Positions 1 through 5,072 of a stretch of DNA of 5,072 bases are shown piece by piece. Source of the DNA: Bacteroidota bacterium (GTDB taxonomy: Bacteria > Bacteroidota > Ignavibacteria > UBA10030 > UBA6906); contig JAGDMJ010000282.1 of assembly GCA_017860555.1 (NCBI GenBank), positions 1-5,072 on the forward strand, read 5' to 3'. Position numbers and translations under genes: made by a program. The stretch's first letter is position 1. The number at the start of each line of letters is the position of its first letter. Below the pieces are notes generated by a model. It was given only the letters and a program-made list of their open reading frames with translations. It made no database searches and had not been told where the DNA came from.

Positions 1-1
1 C

Positions 2-337
2 AGACAACTCCAGCTGGCAAAGGGCGCCATCGCCGCAGGCGTTCGGATACTCCTCCGCGAGGTGGGAATCACGAAGGACGATGTTGCCTCCGTTTACCTA
101 GCCGGGGCCTTCGGCAACTATGTGAATAGCGAGAGTGCTCGCAGGATTGGCCTTCTGTCTTTCCGGGAGGACCAGATCATCGCCGCAGGCAACACGGCAC
201 TCCGAGGGGCAAAAATGGCGCTCTTCCTGGACCCTGAAATGACGGCTGCATTGCAGAAGAAGATGGTCCACCGGGGACTCAGCGAGGACCCGGAATTCCA
301 GGATATCTTCGTGGAAGAGATGGGGTTCCCTGGCTAA
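2..337 (+). CDS. RACo-type corrinoid-protein reactivating ATPase (DUF4445/ASKHA), C-terminal 111 residues; 5' end outside window
   Basis: Only the 3' end is present. The frame is open from base 2 and ends at TAA 335-337; the GTG at 62 is internal, because the conserved sequence starts before it (RQLQLAKGAI, then AGVRILL). Seen: the LQLAKGAI helix, the YLAGAFGNYV motif, a following SARRIGLL segment, and an ending in EEMGFPG. These are hallmarks of the DUF4445 C-terminal domain of RACo-like proteins. Family knowledge: these proteins usually carry an N-terminal 2Fe-2S domain and an ASKHA-fold ATPase, and use ATP to drive reduction of inactive Co(II) corrinoid to Co(I) in methyltransferase systems. 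They are cytoplasmic and usually 500-650 residues long, so about four fifths of this gene lies outside. The methyltransferase partner is not visible; such genes usually sit beside corrinoid protein or MtaB/UroD-like methyltransferase genes. The gene is convergent with the GH172 gene, 41 bases away. Confidence 0.88.
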   Translation, partial: RQLQLAKGAIAAGVRILLREVGITKDDVASVYLAGAFGNYVNSESARRIGLLSFREDQIIAAGNTALRGAKMALFLDPEMTAALQKKMVHRGLSEDPEFQDIFVEEMGFPG

Positions 338-378
338 ACCCGTTCGTTGACGTGAATCCCGAGTTCAGACAACGTCAC

Positions 379-1542
379 TTATGTTCCAGGTTTCAGAAGA
401 AGATAGTCCTTCAGCGGTAGCTTAGGAAAGGAATGATGCGGTTCGGTTTGGTACCAATACGCCACGGAGGACATGTCATCCTGAAGGGGAAGGTACCGCC
501 CCTCACTTTGCCACCCGAGACACTGGATCGTGACCCGAAGGTCCCTCTGAAAACGGACAGGGTCCGTGATGTGCCATCGATATTCTCCAAACCGCCGCTG
601 CGACCCTGCACCAACGGTGTCCTGGACCCAGTAGAAGCCCGAATAGGGCGTTGTGAAATCAGTGTAGCGGTACCCTCCATCCTTGGCCTGAGTTTCCCTG
701 TAGCCATATGAGCCGTTGAAATAATCTTCCTCACCCGTGCCGCAAATCGTGGGAAACTTCCCGTCCCCATCAATGAAGAACTTCACTTCGCCTTCCCCAA
801 ACCATCCCGGCTGCTTGGTTCCGTGAGCAATATAGGTACCGACGTAATGCCCCTCTCCCTGGATGCCGTCAACGATGGTGTAATCTTCCTTGAATGGGAC
901 GGGATTGGTCCTCCGGAACTGGGCATGAAAATACGCCGCCCCCCCGGGGATATCCACCTCCGAGTAGTCGATCTGATAGTAGAGGATCAGGTCCTTCTCA
1001 GCCATGTTTTCCATGGTTACGCGGCATTCCTTCCTGAATGGCATTTGCCAGTACGAGTTGAAGCCGTTCTTCGGGTTGACGCAGATTGCCAGGGAGCTGA
1101 TCTGCGGCTCATGGTTCCACCCCCAGCCGGAACAGAAGAAATCTCCTACGGGCGATTCGACGGACGGCTCCGCTTCCCCGTCCCAGTAGATCCGAAAAAT
1201 GGCCAGCCGGTAGTCACCCGTGGGCGTCATCCAGATATGCTGTATGATCCCCGGCCCCTCAATGTCGGCCATCGTGAATGTTTCACCCGATTTGATCCTG
1301 ACATACGGATTCACTTTCCATCCCTGGCCGAGTTCGCGCGCTGCATGAGCGGCGCTCCCTTTCTCCAGGGTCGTCATCCCCCCCGCTCCTTTTGCTCCGG
1401 TAAGATTCTCCGGACTGATCGAACGTGACTTCGCACCGGAGAGGAGATAGAGATTCTGGATACTGTTGTCCATTGTCTGCACCTGTGCCAGAAGAATTCC
1501 AGGAACCATGAGCAACCAAACGAGATGCGTGACGGGTTTCAT
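379..1542 (-). CDS. Exported GH172 (DUF2961) family glycoside hydrolase
   Basis: The predicted product is 387 residues. It begins with a signal peptide: a short basic start, a hydrophobic stretch to about residue 18, and likely cleavage after LLA (about 19). No lipobox cysteine is present, so a soluble periplasmic or secreted protein is likely. DUF2961 landmarks in order: GPGIIQHIWMT (about 96-106), YWDGEAEPSVESPVGDFF (119-136), GEGEVKFFIDGD (249-260), GTGEEDYF (268-275) and a C-terminal DMSSVAYWYQ segment (356-365). From the family pattern, E250 (GEG) and E272 (GTGxEDYF) are the likely catalytic pair. Characterised GH172 members include difructose dianhydride I synthase/hydrolase and exo-D-arabinofuranosidases, so a furanoside substrate is possible but unproven. 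The start at 1542 is chosen because GAGGT (1553-1549) is 6 bases before it; the in-frame ATG at 1548 directly abuts that site. The gene follows the MBL-fold hydrolase closely and is probably translationally coupled to it. Confidence 0.93.
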   Translation of the reverse strand: MKPVTHLVWLLMVPGILLAQVQTMDNSIQNLYLLSGAKSRSISPENLTGAKGAGGMTTLEKGSAAHAARELGQGWKVNPYVRIKSGETFTMADIEGPGIIQHIWMTPTGDYRLAIFRIYWDGEAEPSVESPVGDFFCSGWGWNHEPQISSLAICVNPKNGFNSYWQMPFRKECRVTMENMAEKDLILYYQIDYSEVDIPGGAAYFHAQFRRTNPVPFKEDYTIVDGIQGEGHYVGTYIAHGTKQPGWFGEGEVKFFIDGDGKFPTICGTGEEDYFNGSYGYRETQAKDGGYRYTDFTTPYSGFYWVQDTVGAGSQRRFGEYRWHITDPVRFQRDLRVTIQCLGWQSEGRYLPLQDDMSSVAYWYQTEPHHSFPKLPLKDYLLLKPGT

Positions 1543-1548
1543 AAGCAT

Positions 1549-1553
1549 ACCTC
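1549..1553 (-). promoter_or_regulatory. Shine-Dalgarno of the GH172 gene, overlapping the upstream stop codon
   Basis: On the minus strand TGAGGT (1554-1549) includes the TGA stop of the MBL-fold hydrolase (1554-1552). The GAGGT core is 6 bases before ATG 1542 but touches ATG 1548 with no spacer, so 1542 is the better start. A ribosome ending the first gene would stop on this site, which fits termination-reinitiation coupling. Confidence 0.7.
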
Positions 1554-2292
1554 ATTCCATTTTGCGGACTCGGATCTCAATTTCTTTCGTCCCTTTCAAG
1601 AGGTCCAGGAGACGCGATGGGTCCGTTTTCCCGTAATGATAGGGATAGAGGATTTTCGGTTTGAAAGCTTTCGCCGCGTCTGCAACCATCTCTGGCGTCA
1701 TCGTGTAGGGAAGGTTCATCGGGAGGAAGGCGACGTCAATGTTCCTCAGGGACTTCATCTCGGGCGTGTTCTCGGTGTCACCGGCAACATAGATGCGCGT
1801 CTTGCCGATCGTCAGTACGTATCCGTTCCCCTCCCCTTTCGGATGGAAGGGCGAACCATCCGGCCGGTTGTGCACCAGATTGTACGCCGGGACGGCTTCG
1901 ACTGCGATACCCATGATGTGTTGCACGTCGCCATTTTTCATGACGATCCCCTGCTTCATCGTCTCGGCACATTTCTCGGTCAGAATGATCTTGGTCTTAT
2001 CATTGGAGACACTTTCGATCGCCCCCGGATCGAGATGGTCTCCATGATGGTGCGTAATGAGTATCAGGTCGGCCGCGGGAAGCGCCCGATAATCCGCAAC
2101 CTTGCCGTATGGATCAACGTGAATGGTGTTGTCGTTCCACACGATCATCAAAGTTCCGTGGGCGATGAAAGTGATTTCCACGCCACCCGCTGTCGTCTTT
2201 ATCGTGTCCCGCTCGTATGAAGCACTCTCAGCAAACATCAGGGGTGCCAGGACGACGCATGGGAACAATGCGGAAAGCAACAACCGTATCAT
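1552..2292 (-). CDS. Exported metallo-beta-lactamase-fold hydrolase, UlaG-like
   Basis: The predicted product is 246 residues. Residues 1-21 (MIRLLLSALF, hydrophobic core, LMFA) form a signal peptide with likely cleavage before ES, placing the enzyme outside the cytoplasm. Mature-domain landmarks: ITFIAHGT near the start, HVDPYG (about 58-63), the metal motif THHHGDH giving H81, H83, D85 and H86, then PAYN (135-138), HPKG (H150), YVAGDTE (D172) and YPYHYG (H219). This order is that of the UlaG-like branch of the MBL superfamily, which binds one or two metal ions and usually cleaves esters, lactones or phosphodiesters. The third ligand histidine seems replaced by Asn in the AYN motif, with H150 nearby, a variant I believe is common in this subgroup. 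The substrate cannot be read from sequence. It is the first gene of a likely operon with the GH172 enzyme. The start at 2292 is set by GGAGGA just upstream; ATG 2304 has no such site. Confidence 0.88.
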   Translation of the reverse strand: MIRLLLSALFPCVVLAPLMFAESASYERDTIKTTAGGVEITFIAHGTLMIVWNDNTIHVDPYGKVADYRALPAADLILITHHHGDHLDPGAIESVSNDKTKIILTEKCAETMKQGIVMKNGDVQHIMGIAVEAVPAYNLVHNRPDGSPFHPKGEGNGYVLTIGKTRIYVAGDTENTPEMKSLRNIDVAFLPMNLPYTMTPEMVADAAKAFKPKILYPYHYGKTDPSRLLDLLKGTKEIEIRVRKME

Positions 2293-2296
2293 GGAG

Positions 2297-2302
2297 TCCT
2301 CC
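2297..2302 (-). promoter_or_regulatory. Shine-Dalgarno that sets the MBL-hydrolase start
   Basis: GGAGGA on the minus strand ends 4 bases before ATG 2292. It lies inside the codons that would follow the alternative ATG 2304. Because 2304 has no purine-rich site of its own, the four-residue-shorter protein, which begins directly with the signal peptide, is preferred. Confidence 0.7.
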
Positions 2303-2366
2303 ATTGGTATGCGATCAGAGAGAAATGAGATACGAGAAAGGGGGAGTCCGCAAAGATGGACGCATG

Positions 2367-2395
2367 AATGTAACCTCTGTTGACCATTATGTCAA
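2367..2395 (-). promoter_or_regulatory. Promoter of the MBL hydrolase-GH172 operon, with an inverted repeat over the -35 box
   Basis: On the minus strand an exact TTGACA (2395-2390) is followed after 17 bases by TACATT (2372-2367), 4 of 6 matches to TATAAT. The expected transcript start near 2360 leaves a leader of about 68 bases before ATG 2292. TTGACATAATGGTCAA (2395-2380) carries 5-base inverted arms (TTGAC / GTCAA) around 6 bases, so a repressor or activator site could overlap the -35 box. The TTG / TAnnTT spacing also suits the Bacteroidota-type consensus. Transcription start and regulator binding are not demonstrated. Confidence 0.6.
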
Positions 2396-2491
2396 ATCGC
2401 GGATTCGAGGAAACCGGAACAGGTCGCGCGCCGGTCCCAGGCCCACAACTCCCGATGCCTGTTTTTCTGAATTATGACCGTCTTGATCTGC
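2396..2491. other. Gap between the DinB-like gene and the operon promoter
   Basis: These 96 bases separate the stop of the DinB-like gene from the next promoter. I see no gene, and no GC-rich hairpin followed by a T-run in the minus direction that would be a convincing intrinsic terminator, so read-through from the DinB-like gene into the operon is possible. Confidence 0.4.
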
Positions 2492-2986
2492 TTACTGCTC
2501 TTTCGGATCCCTTCTGACCCACCGCGTCCGCTTCTGAGGGTCCATGTCGCCCAGAATCTGGTCCAGGTGATGCCGAACATGTCGGACATAGTCTTCCATG
2601 ACAAACTTCAGAGTCGCCGGATTTGGATACCCCATGTCGCACGTGTGGCCGAGAGAGGCAGGATCCACATGCTCCATCAGATGCACAAGGTGGGTGTTAT
2701 AGAAAGCCCACAGATCCACCAGGTCCTGCCAACGTTCGAGTTGGTACTTCTGGACTGCGTTCCATTCTCCTTGCTGGTAGGAAAAGACACCGATATCCTG
2801 TTGCAGCTGCATCCGGACGAACCGCTGGTGGTTATTTGAGGCGGAATCGATGAGATGGCCCAGAATCTCCTTGAGGGACCATTTATCAGCAACCGGCTTT
2901 CCCGAGGCCCGATCTTCGGGCAATGATCGCAACCGGGGTGTGGCGCCAGCTATCAGTCCTCGCAGTTCCGTTGCAGCGGATTCCAT
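2492..2986 (-). CDS. DinB/YfiT-like (DinB_2) four-helix putative metal-dependent protein
   Basis: The predicted product is 164 residues, the usual size for this superfamily, with no signal peptide, so it is cytoplasmic. Landmarks: PVADKWSLKEILGHLIDS (31-48) supplies the first conserved histidine, H44; the C-terminal helix VRHVRHHLDQILGDMDP (about 134-150) supplies H136 and H140, the usual HxxxH pair. These three histidines bind a divalent metal in the DinB/YfiT fold. Family knowledge: members include bacillithiol S-transferases and mycothiol-dependent enzymes, but most have no known substrate; the name comes from damage-inducible Bacillus dinB and does not mean DNA polymerase IV. ATG 2986 is chosen because GGAGGTGA precedes it by 4 bases and the domain begins right after. 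The open frame extends to 3280, but its 98 extra N-terminal residues match nothing I know and look like intergenic DNA. It may be monocistronic or read into the operon downstream. Confidence 0.88.
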   Translation of the reverse strand: MESAATELRGLIAGATPRLRSLPEDRASGKPVADKWSLKEILGHLIDSASNNHQRFVRMQLQQDIGVFSYQQGEWNAVQKYQLERWQDLVDLWAFYNTHLVHLMEHVDPASLGHTCDMGYPNPATLKFVMEDYVRHVRHHLDQILGDMDPQKRTRWVRRDPKEQ

Positions 2987-2990
2987 CGGG

Positions 2991-2998
2991 TCACCTCC
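2991..2998 (-). promoter_or_regulatory. Strong Shine-Dalgarno that sets the DinB-like start
   Basis: GGAGGTGA on the minus strand is nearly a full complement of the 16S rRNA tail and is followed by CCCG and ATG 2986. It overrules the longer open frame beginning at 3280. Confidence 0.8.
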
Positions 2999-3013
2999 AC
3001 TTGTGCTGGATGA

Positions 3014-3042
3014 ACAATATTCTCGAACATGACGATTCGCAA
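3014..3042 (-). promoter_or_regulatory. Possible weak promoter of the DinB-like gene
   Basis: On the minus strand TTGCGA (3042-3037) and TATTGT (3019-3014) are 17 bases apart, each matching 4 of 6 consensus bases. The implied transcript start near 3007 would give a short leader with the strong Shine-Dalgarno close behind. The match is modest and could be chance. Confidence 0.35.
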
Positions 3043-3088
3043 TTCCAGGTGTGTGTAGTTTCAGGAGAACGCATACAGAGTGCATAAA

Positions 3089-3100
3089 GTTCTCAAGAAC
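3089..3100. repeat. Palindrome GTTC-N4-GAAC upstream of the DinB-like gene, possible operator
   Basis: GTTCTCAAGAAC has perfect 5-base arms (GTTCT / AGAAC) around CA. It lies about 47 bases upstream of the putative -35 box of the DinB-like gene. TCAAGAA occurs twice, at 3093-3099 and 3105-3111, and GAGAAC at 3065-3070 is the inverse of the left arm. It resembles dyad binding sites of dimeric repressors, including the GTTC-N4-GAAC layout I recall for LexA of Verrucomicrobia. No binding evidence exists, and a 12-base dyad can arise by chance. Confidence 0.3.
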
Positions 3101-3429
3101 GAATTCAAGAAGCAAGTCTTCCATCTGCGATGCCGTGGCCTTCGGGTATCCGTCGCTCAGGCCGAACGATCGGCGATCACGGCGTTCAGAAGGTGATCCG
3201 AGGGTTACTGCCGACATCACCAGGTCCACCGGACCATCGTAACTTGCGCCGACGAAGCCGAGAATGCCCCGCGACAGCATGCACCTGAACCACCTCAGCC
3301 CCGGAGCGCCGTGACCACGCGTGCCACGGGTTCGAGCAAATCCTCACAGGCTCCCTCCGAAAAACATGCCAATGAACGGGGGGCAGAGGGCCAAATTCGT
3401 TTCAAAGTGAAGAAAGGCGCAAGTTTGAT

Positions 3430-3458
3430 TTGACTCTCCCGTTCCACTGTTGTATCTT
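3430..3458 (+). promoter_or_regulatory. Promoter of the small ORF-kinase unit
   Basis: TTGACT (3430-3435) and TATCTT (3453-3458) are spaced by exactly 17 bases, matching 5 and 4 of 6 consensus positions, within a locally AT-richer patch. A start near 3465 would give about 76 bases of leader before ATG 3541 and about 222 before the kinase ATG at 3687. It also roughly fits the TTG / TAnnTTTG pattern of Bacteroidota. No operator is evident. Confidence 0.55.
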
Positions 3459-3540
3459 CCCTCCGACAAGCCGCAGTACCTCGATACCAAGCGTCAAAGC
3501 GTTCCTGGCTCACAGCTTCTGCAATTCGTTGGGAGGCTAA

Positions 3541-3690
3541 ATGGTCCGCATCACGGTCTCTCGCAACCTCGCCCTGCACTTCACTCTCCAAGATCTGGAA
3601 TCGTGTTTCCGCCAGGCCGGCCTCCGATCTTTTCACGGCAAACTGTCCGGCCGGGTCCGCATCAACGCCCCCAGGGGAAGATCACTATGA
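3541..3690 (+). CDS. Possible small basic protein or leader ORF (49 residues) overlapping the kinase start
   Basis: I do not recognise this protein. The frame runs ATG 3541 to TGA 3688-3690. It is preceded by GGGAGG (3531-3536) four bases upstream and lies downstream of a good promoter-like site. Its last codons overlap the kinase start as ATGA (3687-3690), the classic layout for translational coupling. The product has about eight arginines and one lysine against two acidic residues, one cysteine, no signal peptide and no membrane segment. Third codon positions are G or C in 34 of the 48 codons after the start, consistent with coding use here but not proof. It may be a real small protein, a leader whose translation opens the kinase start, or a chance frame in an untranslated leader. 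The opposite strand is also open here (3636-3295), which weakens the case. Confidence 0.4.
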   Translation: MVRITVSRNLALHFTLQDLESCFRQAGLRSFHGKLSGRVRINAPRGRSL

Positions 3691-5072
3691 TCGGAAAGAT
3701 CGTCTCCCACTATCAGATCCTGGAAAAGCTGGGCAGCGGGGGCATGGGAGTGGTGTACAAAGCTGAGGACACCAGGCTCAAGCGCCTTGTCGCCCTGAAG
3801 TTCCTCCCGCCTATGCTCACGTCCGACCCCGAGGCCAAGGGGCGCTTTGTGCACGAGGCACAGGCCGCTTCCTCTCTCCAGCACAGCAATATCTGCACGG
3901 TTCATGACGTTGACGAGACCCCGGAGGGACAGATTTTCATTGTAATGGATTACTACGAGGGAGCGACGCTTGACACGATACTCAAGCGTGGGAGGTTGAA
4001 GTTCGATGAGGCGCTCGACATCGTTCATCAGGTCGCTCGTGGCCTTAAAGCCGCGCACGATAAGGGAGTCGTGCATCGCGATATCAAGCCATCGAACATC
4101 ATGATCACGGTAGACGGCTCCGCGAAGATCATTGACTTCGGGATAGCGAGATTAGCGGGTCGAACAAAGGTGACACGTGCGGGTTCGACCGTTGGGACGG
4201 TTCTCTATATGTCGCCTGAGCAGGCCCGCGGGGGTGACGTGGACGAGAGAACAGACATCTGGTCACTCGGTGTTGTTTTCTATGAAATGCTGACCGGAAC
4301 GACCCCCTTCGCCAGCGACTATGAGAATGCCGTCATCTACTCGATCATGTACGAGCCAGCCAGACCGGTCGAGGCCGTGATGTCCAGTGTGCCCACTCAT
4401 CTGAGTTCCCTCATTGCACGCTGTCTCGAGAAGGATCGAGAAGCAAGGCCGCGTTCCATGAGTCAGGTTCTCGCCCTCCTGGATCAGCGACCGCTGTCGA
4501 CGTGGGAACCTGCGTTGTTCTGGAAGCGCTTGCCCGGCGCCGCCCGGTACGGTACGCCAATCATCCTGTTGGCCGTCATGTTGATTGCCTGGTGGTTGAA
4601 TCGTCCTGTTGACACACAACCTCCCGGGAGCGCCAAGCAAAAGTGGCGCGTCGCCATCATGCCGTTCCGCGATCTGACGCAGGAGACGCGCCAGGAAAAC
4701 TGGCCGTTACTGATTCAGGCTATGATCGTGGACCAGCTCACCGGCATAGAGGACATTGGCGTCGTCAACGGCGCTCTTGAATCGTCCGTCGGCGGGGCGG
4801 CTGCAGAGCCTGGCAAGAGCGCAGAACGATCCGGCTACGGCCAGATGCATGCGGCAGAGATCTCGTATTTCGTCGAGGGCAACCTCACCGGCTCGGATAC
4901 GTCCTATCAGGTCAGGTGGTCATTGACCGATGCGGGCACCCGGGAAGTCAGGCTTGCGCCCCTCGAGAAATTCTCCGGCCGCGAGGACCTTGCGCGGGTT
5001 GCACGGACCCTTTCCAAGGACATTCTGAGTTTCTTCCACGTTAGCACACTCATGAGCGACAAAGAGGACGAC
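3687..5072 (+). CDS. Transmembrane Ser/Thr protein kinase with TolB/FlgO-like outer domain, 3' end outside window
   Basis: The frame is open from ATG 3687 to the last base (462 codons, no stop). AGGGGA (3673-3678) lies 8 bases before the start. The kinase domain (about 9-266) is complete: glycine loop GSGGMG (16-21), catalytic lysine K38 in VALKFL, helix-C glutamate E57, HRDIKPSN with D132, K134 and N137, DFG (150-152), an activation loop with several Thr/Ser (T163, S167, T168, T171), MSPEQ (175-179), D190 in DIWSLG, and R254. All catalytic residues are present, so it should be active, with autophosphorylation of the loop likely. One membrane segment follows (about 289-304, IILLAVMLIAWW). The outer part begins with VAIMPFRDLT (322-331) and continues to ISYFVEGNLTGSD and a segment resembling the end of the TolB/FlgO-like domain found in Hanks-type kinases and adenylate cyclases; TPR repeats often follow in this family, here outside the window. 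Likely role: membrane signalling by phosphorylating cytoplasmic proteins; ligand and targets are unknown. Confidence 0.95.
   Translation, partial: MIGKIVSHYQILEKLGSGGMGVVYKAEDTRLKRLVALKFLPPMLTSDPEAKGRFVHEAQAASSLQHSNICTVHDVDETPEGQIFIVMDYYEGATLDTILKRGRLKFDEALDIVHQVARGLKAAHDKGVVHRDIKPSNIMITVDGSAKIIDFGIARLAGRTKVTRAGSTVGTVLYMSPEQARGGDVDERTDIWSLGVVFYEMLTGTTPFASDYENAVIYSIMYEPARPVEAVMSSVPTHLSSLIARCLEKDREARPRSMSQVLALLDQRPLSTWEPALFWKRLPGAARYGTPIILLAVMLIAWWLNRPVDTQPPGSAKQKWRVAIMPFRDLTQETRQENWPLLIQAMIVDQLTGIEDIGVVNGALESSVGGAAAEPGKSAERSGYGQMHAAEISYFVEGNLTGSDTSYQVRWSLTDAGTREVRLAPLEKFSGREDLARVARTLSKDILSFFHVSTLMSDKEDD

Larger units (their letters stand above)
2987..3540. other. Divergent intergenic region between the DinB-like gene and the kinase unit; no confident gene
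   Basis: About 550 bases separate two outward-facing transcription units. The region holds the leftward Shine-Dalgarno and weak promoter (2991-3042), the dyad at 3089-3100, and the rightward promoter (3430-3458). Minus-strand frames stay open over 3280-2987 and 3636-3295, but neither has a Shine-Dalgarno at its start and neither gives a protein I can place. The stretch around 3100-3400 is unusually long for plain regulatory DNA and could hold a decayed gene; I see no specific proof. Confidence 0.5.

Noticed and set aside
348..377. Inverted TGACGT / ACGTCA arms between the convergent RACo-like and GH172 genes, considered as a bidirectional terminator
   Set aside because: Only 6 base pairs with an 18-base loop and no T-run on either strand; too weak to call a terminator.
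411..773. 120-codon minus-strand frame inside the GH172 gene
   Set aside because: Same strand as the real gene but out of frame, with no family resemblance and no Shine-Dalgarno.
823..1428. A 201-codon open frame on the plus strand opposite the GH172 gene
   Set aside because: It is fully antisense to a gene with clear family motifs and its translation has no recognisable domain; high GC content keeps such frames open.
1525..2220. A 231-codon plus-strand frame opposite the MBL-fold hydrolase
   Set aside because: Antisense shadow of a gene with intact metal-binding motifs; the translation is rich in Arg, His and Val without domain pattern.
2987..3280. N-terminal extension of 98 codons on the DinB-like gene
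   Set aside because: A near-perfect Shine-Dalgarno sits before the internal ATG 2986, the DinB domain starts there, and the resulting length fits the family. The extension matches nothing known to me.
3633..4076. 147-codon minus-strand frame
   Set aside because: Antisense to the conserved N-lobe and catalytic loop of the kinase.
4263..4640. 125-codon minus-strand frame
   Set aside because: Antisense to the kinase C-lobe and membrane segment, with no domain signal.

Overview
The window is a moderately GC-rich bacterial segment. It holds two rightward genes cut by the window ends and, between them, three leftward genes. No CRISPR array, transposase, tRNA or rRNA was seen. The kinase at the right end (N-terminal kinase, one membrane segment, TolB/FlgO-like outer domain) has wording typical of deep Bacteroidota/Ignavibacteriota (FCB group) and relatives such as Calditrichota or Acidobacteriota. 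Two of the three promoter-like sites fit both a TTGACA-N17-TATAAT pattern and the Bacteroidota-type TTG / TAnnTTTG pattern. The lineage is an inference; no phylogenetic marker is present.

Layout. Positions 2-337 (+) are the last 111 codons of a RACo-type (DUF4445) ASKHA ATPase that reactivates corrinoid proteins. It converges on a leftward pair at 2292-379: an exported metallo-beta-lactamase-fold hydrolase (UlaG-like), then an exported GH172 (DUF2961) glycosidase. The pair looks like one operon. A promoter-like site with an exact TTGACA box lies at 2367-2395, the hydrolase stop codon lies inside the glycosidase Shine-Dalgarno, and the Shine-Dalgarno positions favour starts slightly inside the longest open frames. 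Upstream, also leftward, is a small DinB/YfiT-like four-helix protein (2986-2492) with a near-perfect Shine-Dalgarno; the long open frame in front of it is probably not translated. Positions 2987-3540 hold divergent regulatory DNA and no confident gene. To the right, a promoter-like site (3430-3458) leads to a possible 49-codon basic small ORF (3541-3690). Its stop overlaps the start codon of a transmembrane Ser/Thr protein kinase (3687 to the window end) in an ATGA arrangement.

How they fit. The hydrolase and glycosidase probably act together outside the cytoplasm, perhaps on a fructofuranosyl- or arabinofuranosyl-type glycan; the substrate is not determined by the sequence. The kinase is a candidate membrane sensor, and the small ORF may couple to its translation. 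The RACo-like and DinB-like genes have no obvious functional link to their neighbours here. No clearly new system is demonstrated. The most original point is the small ORF upstream of the kinase.
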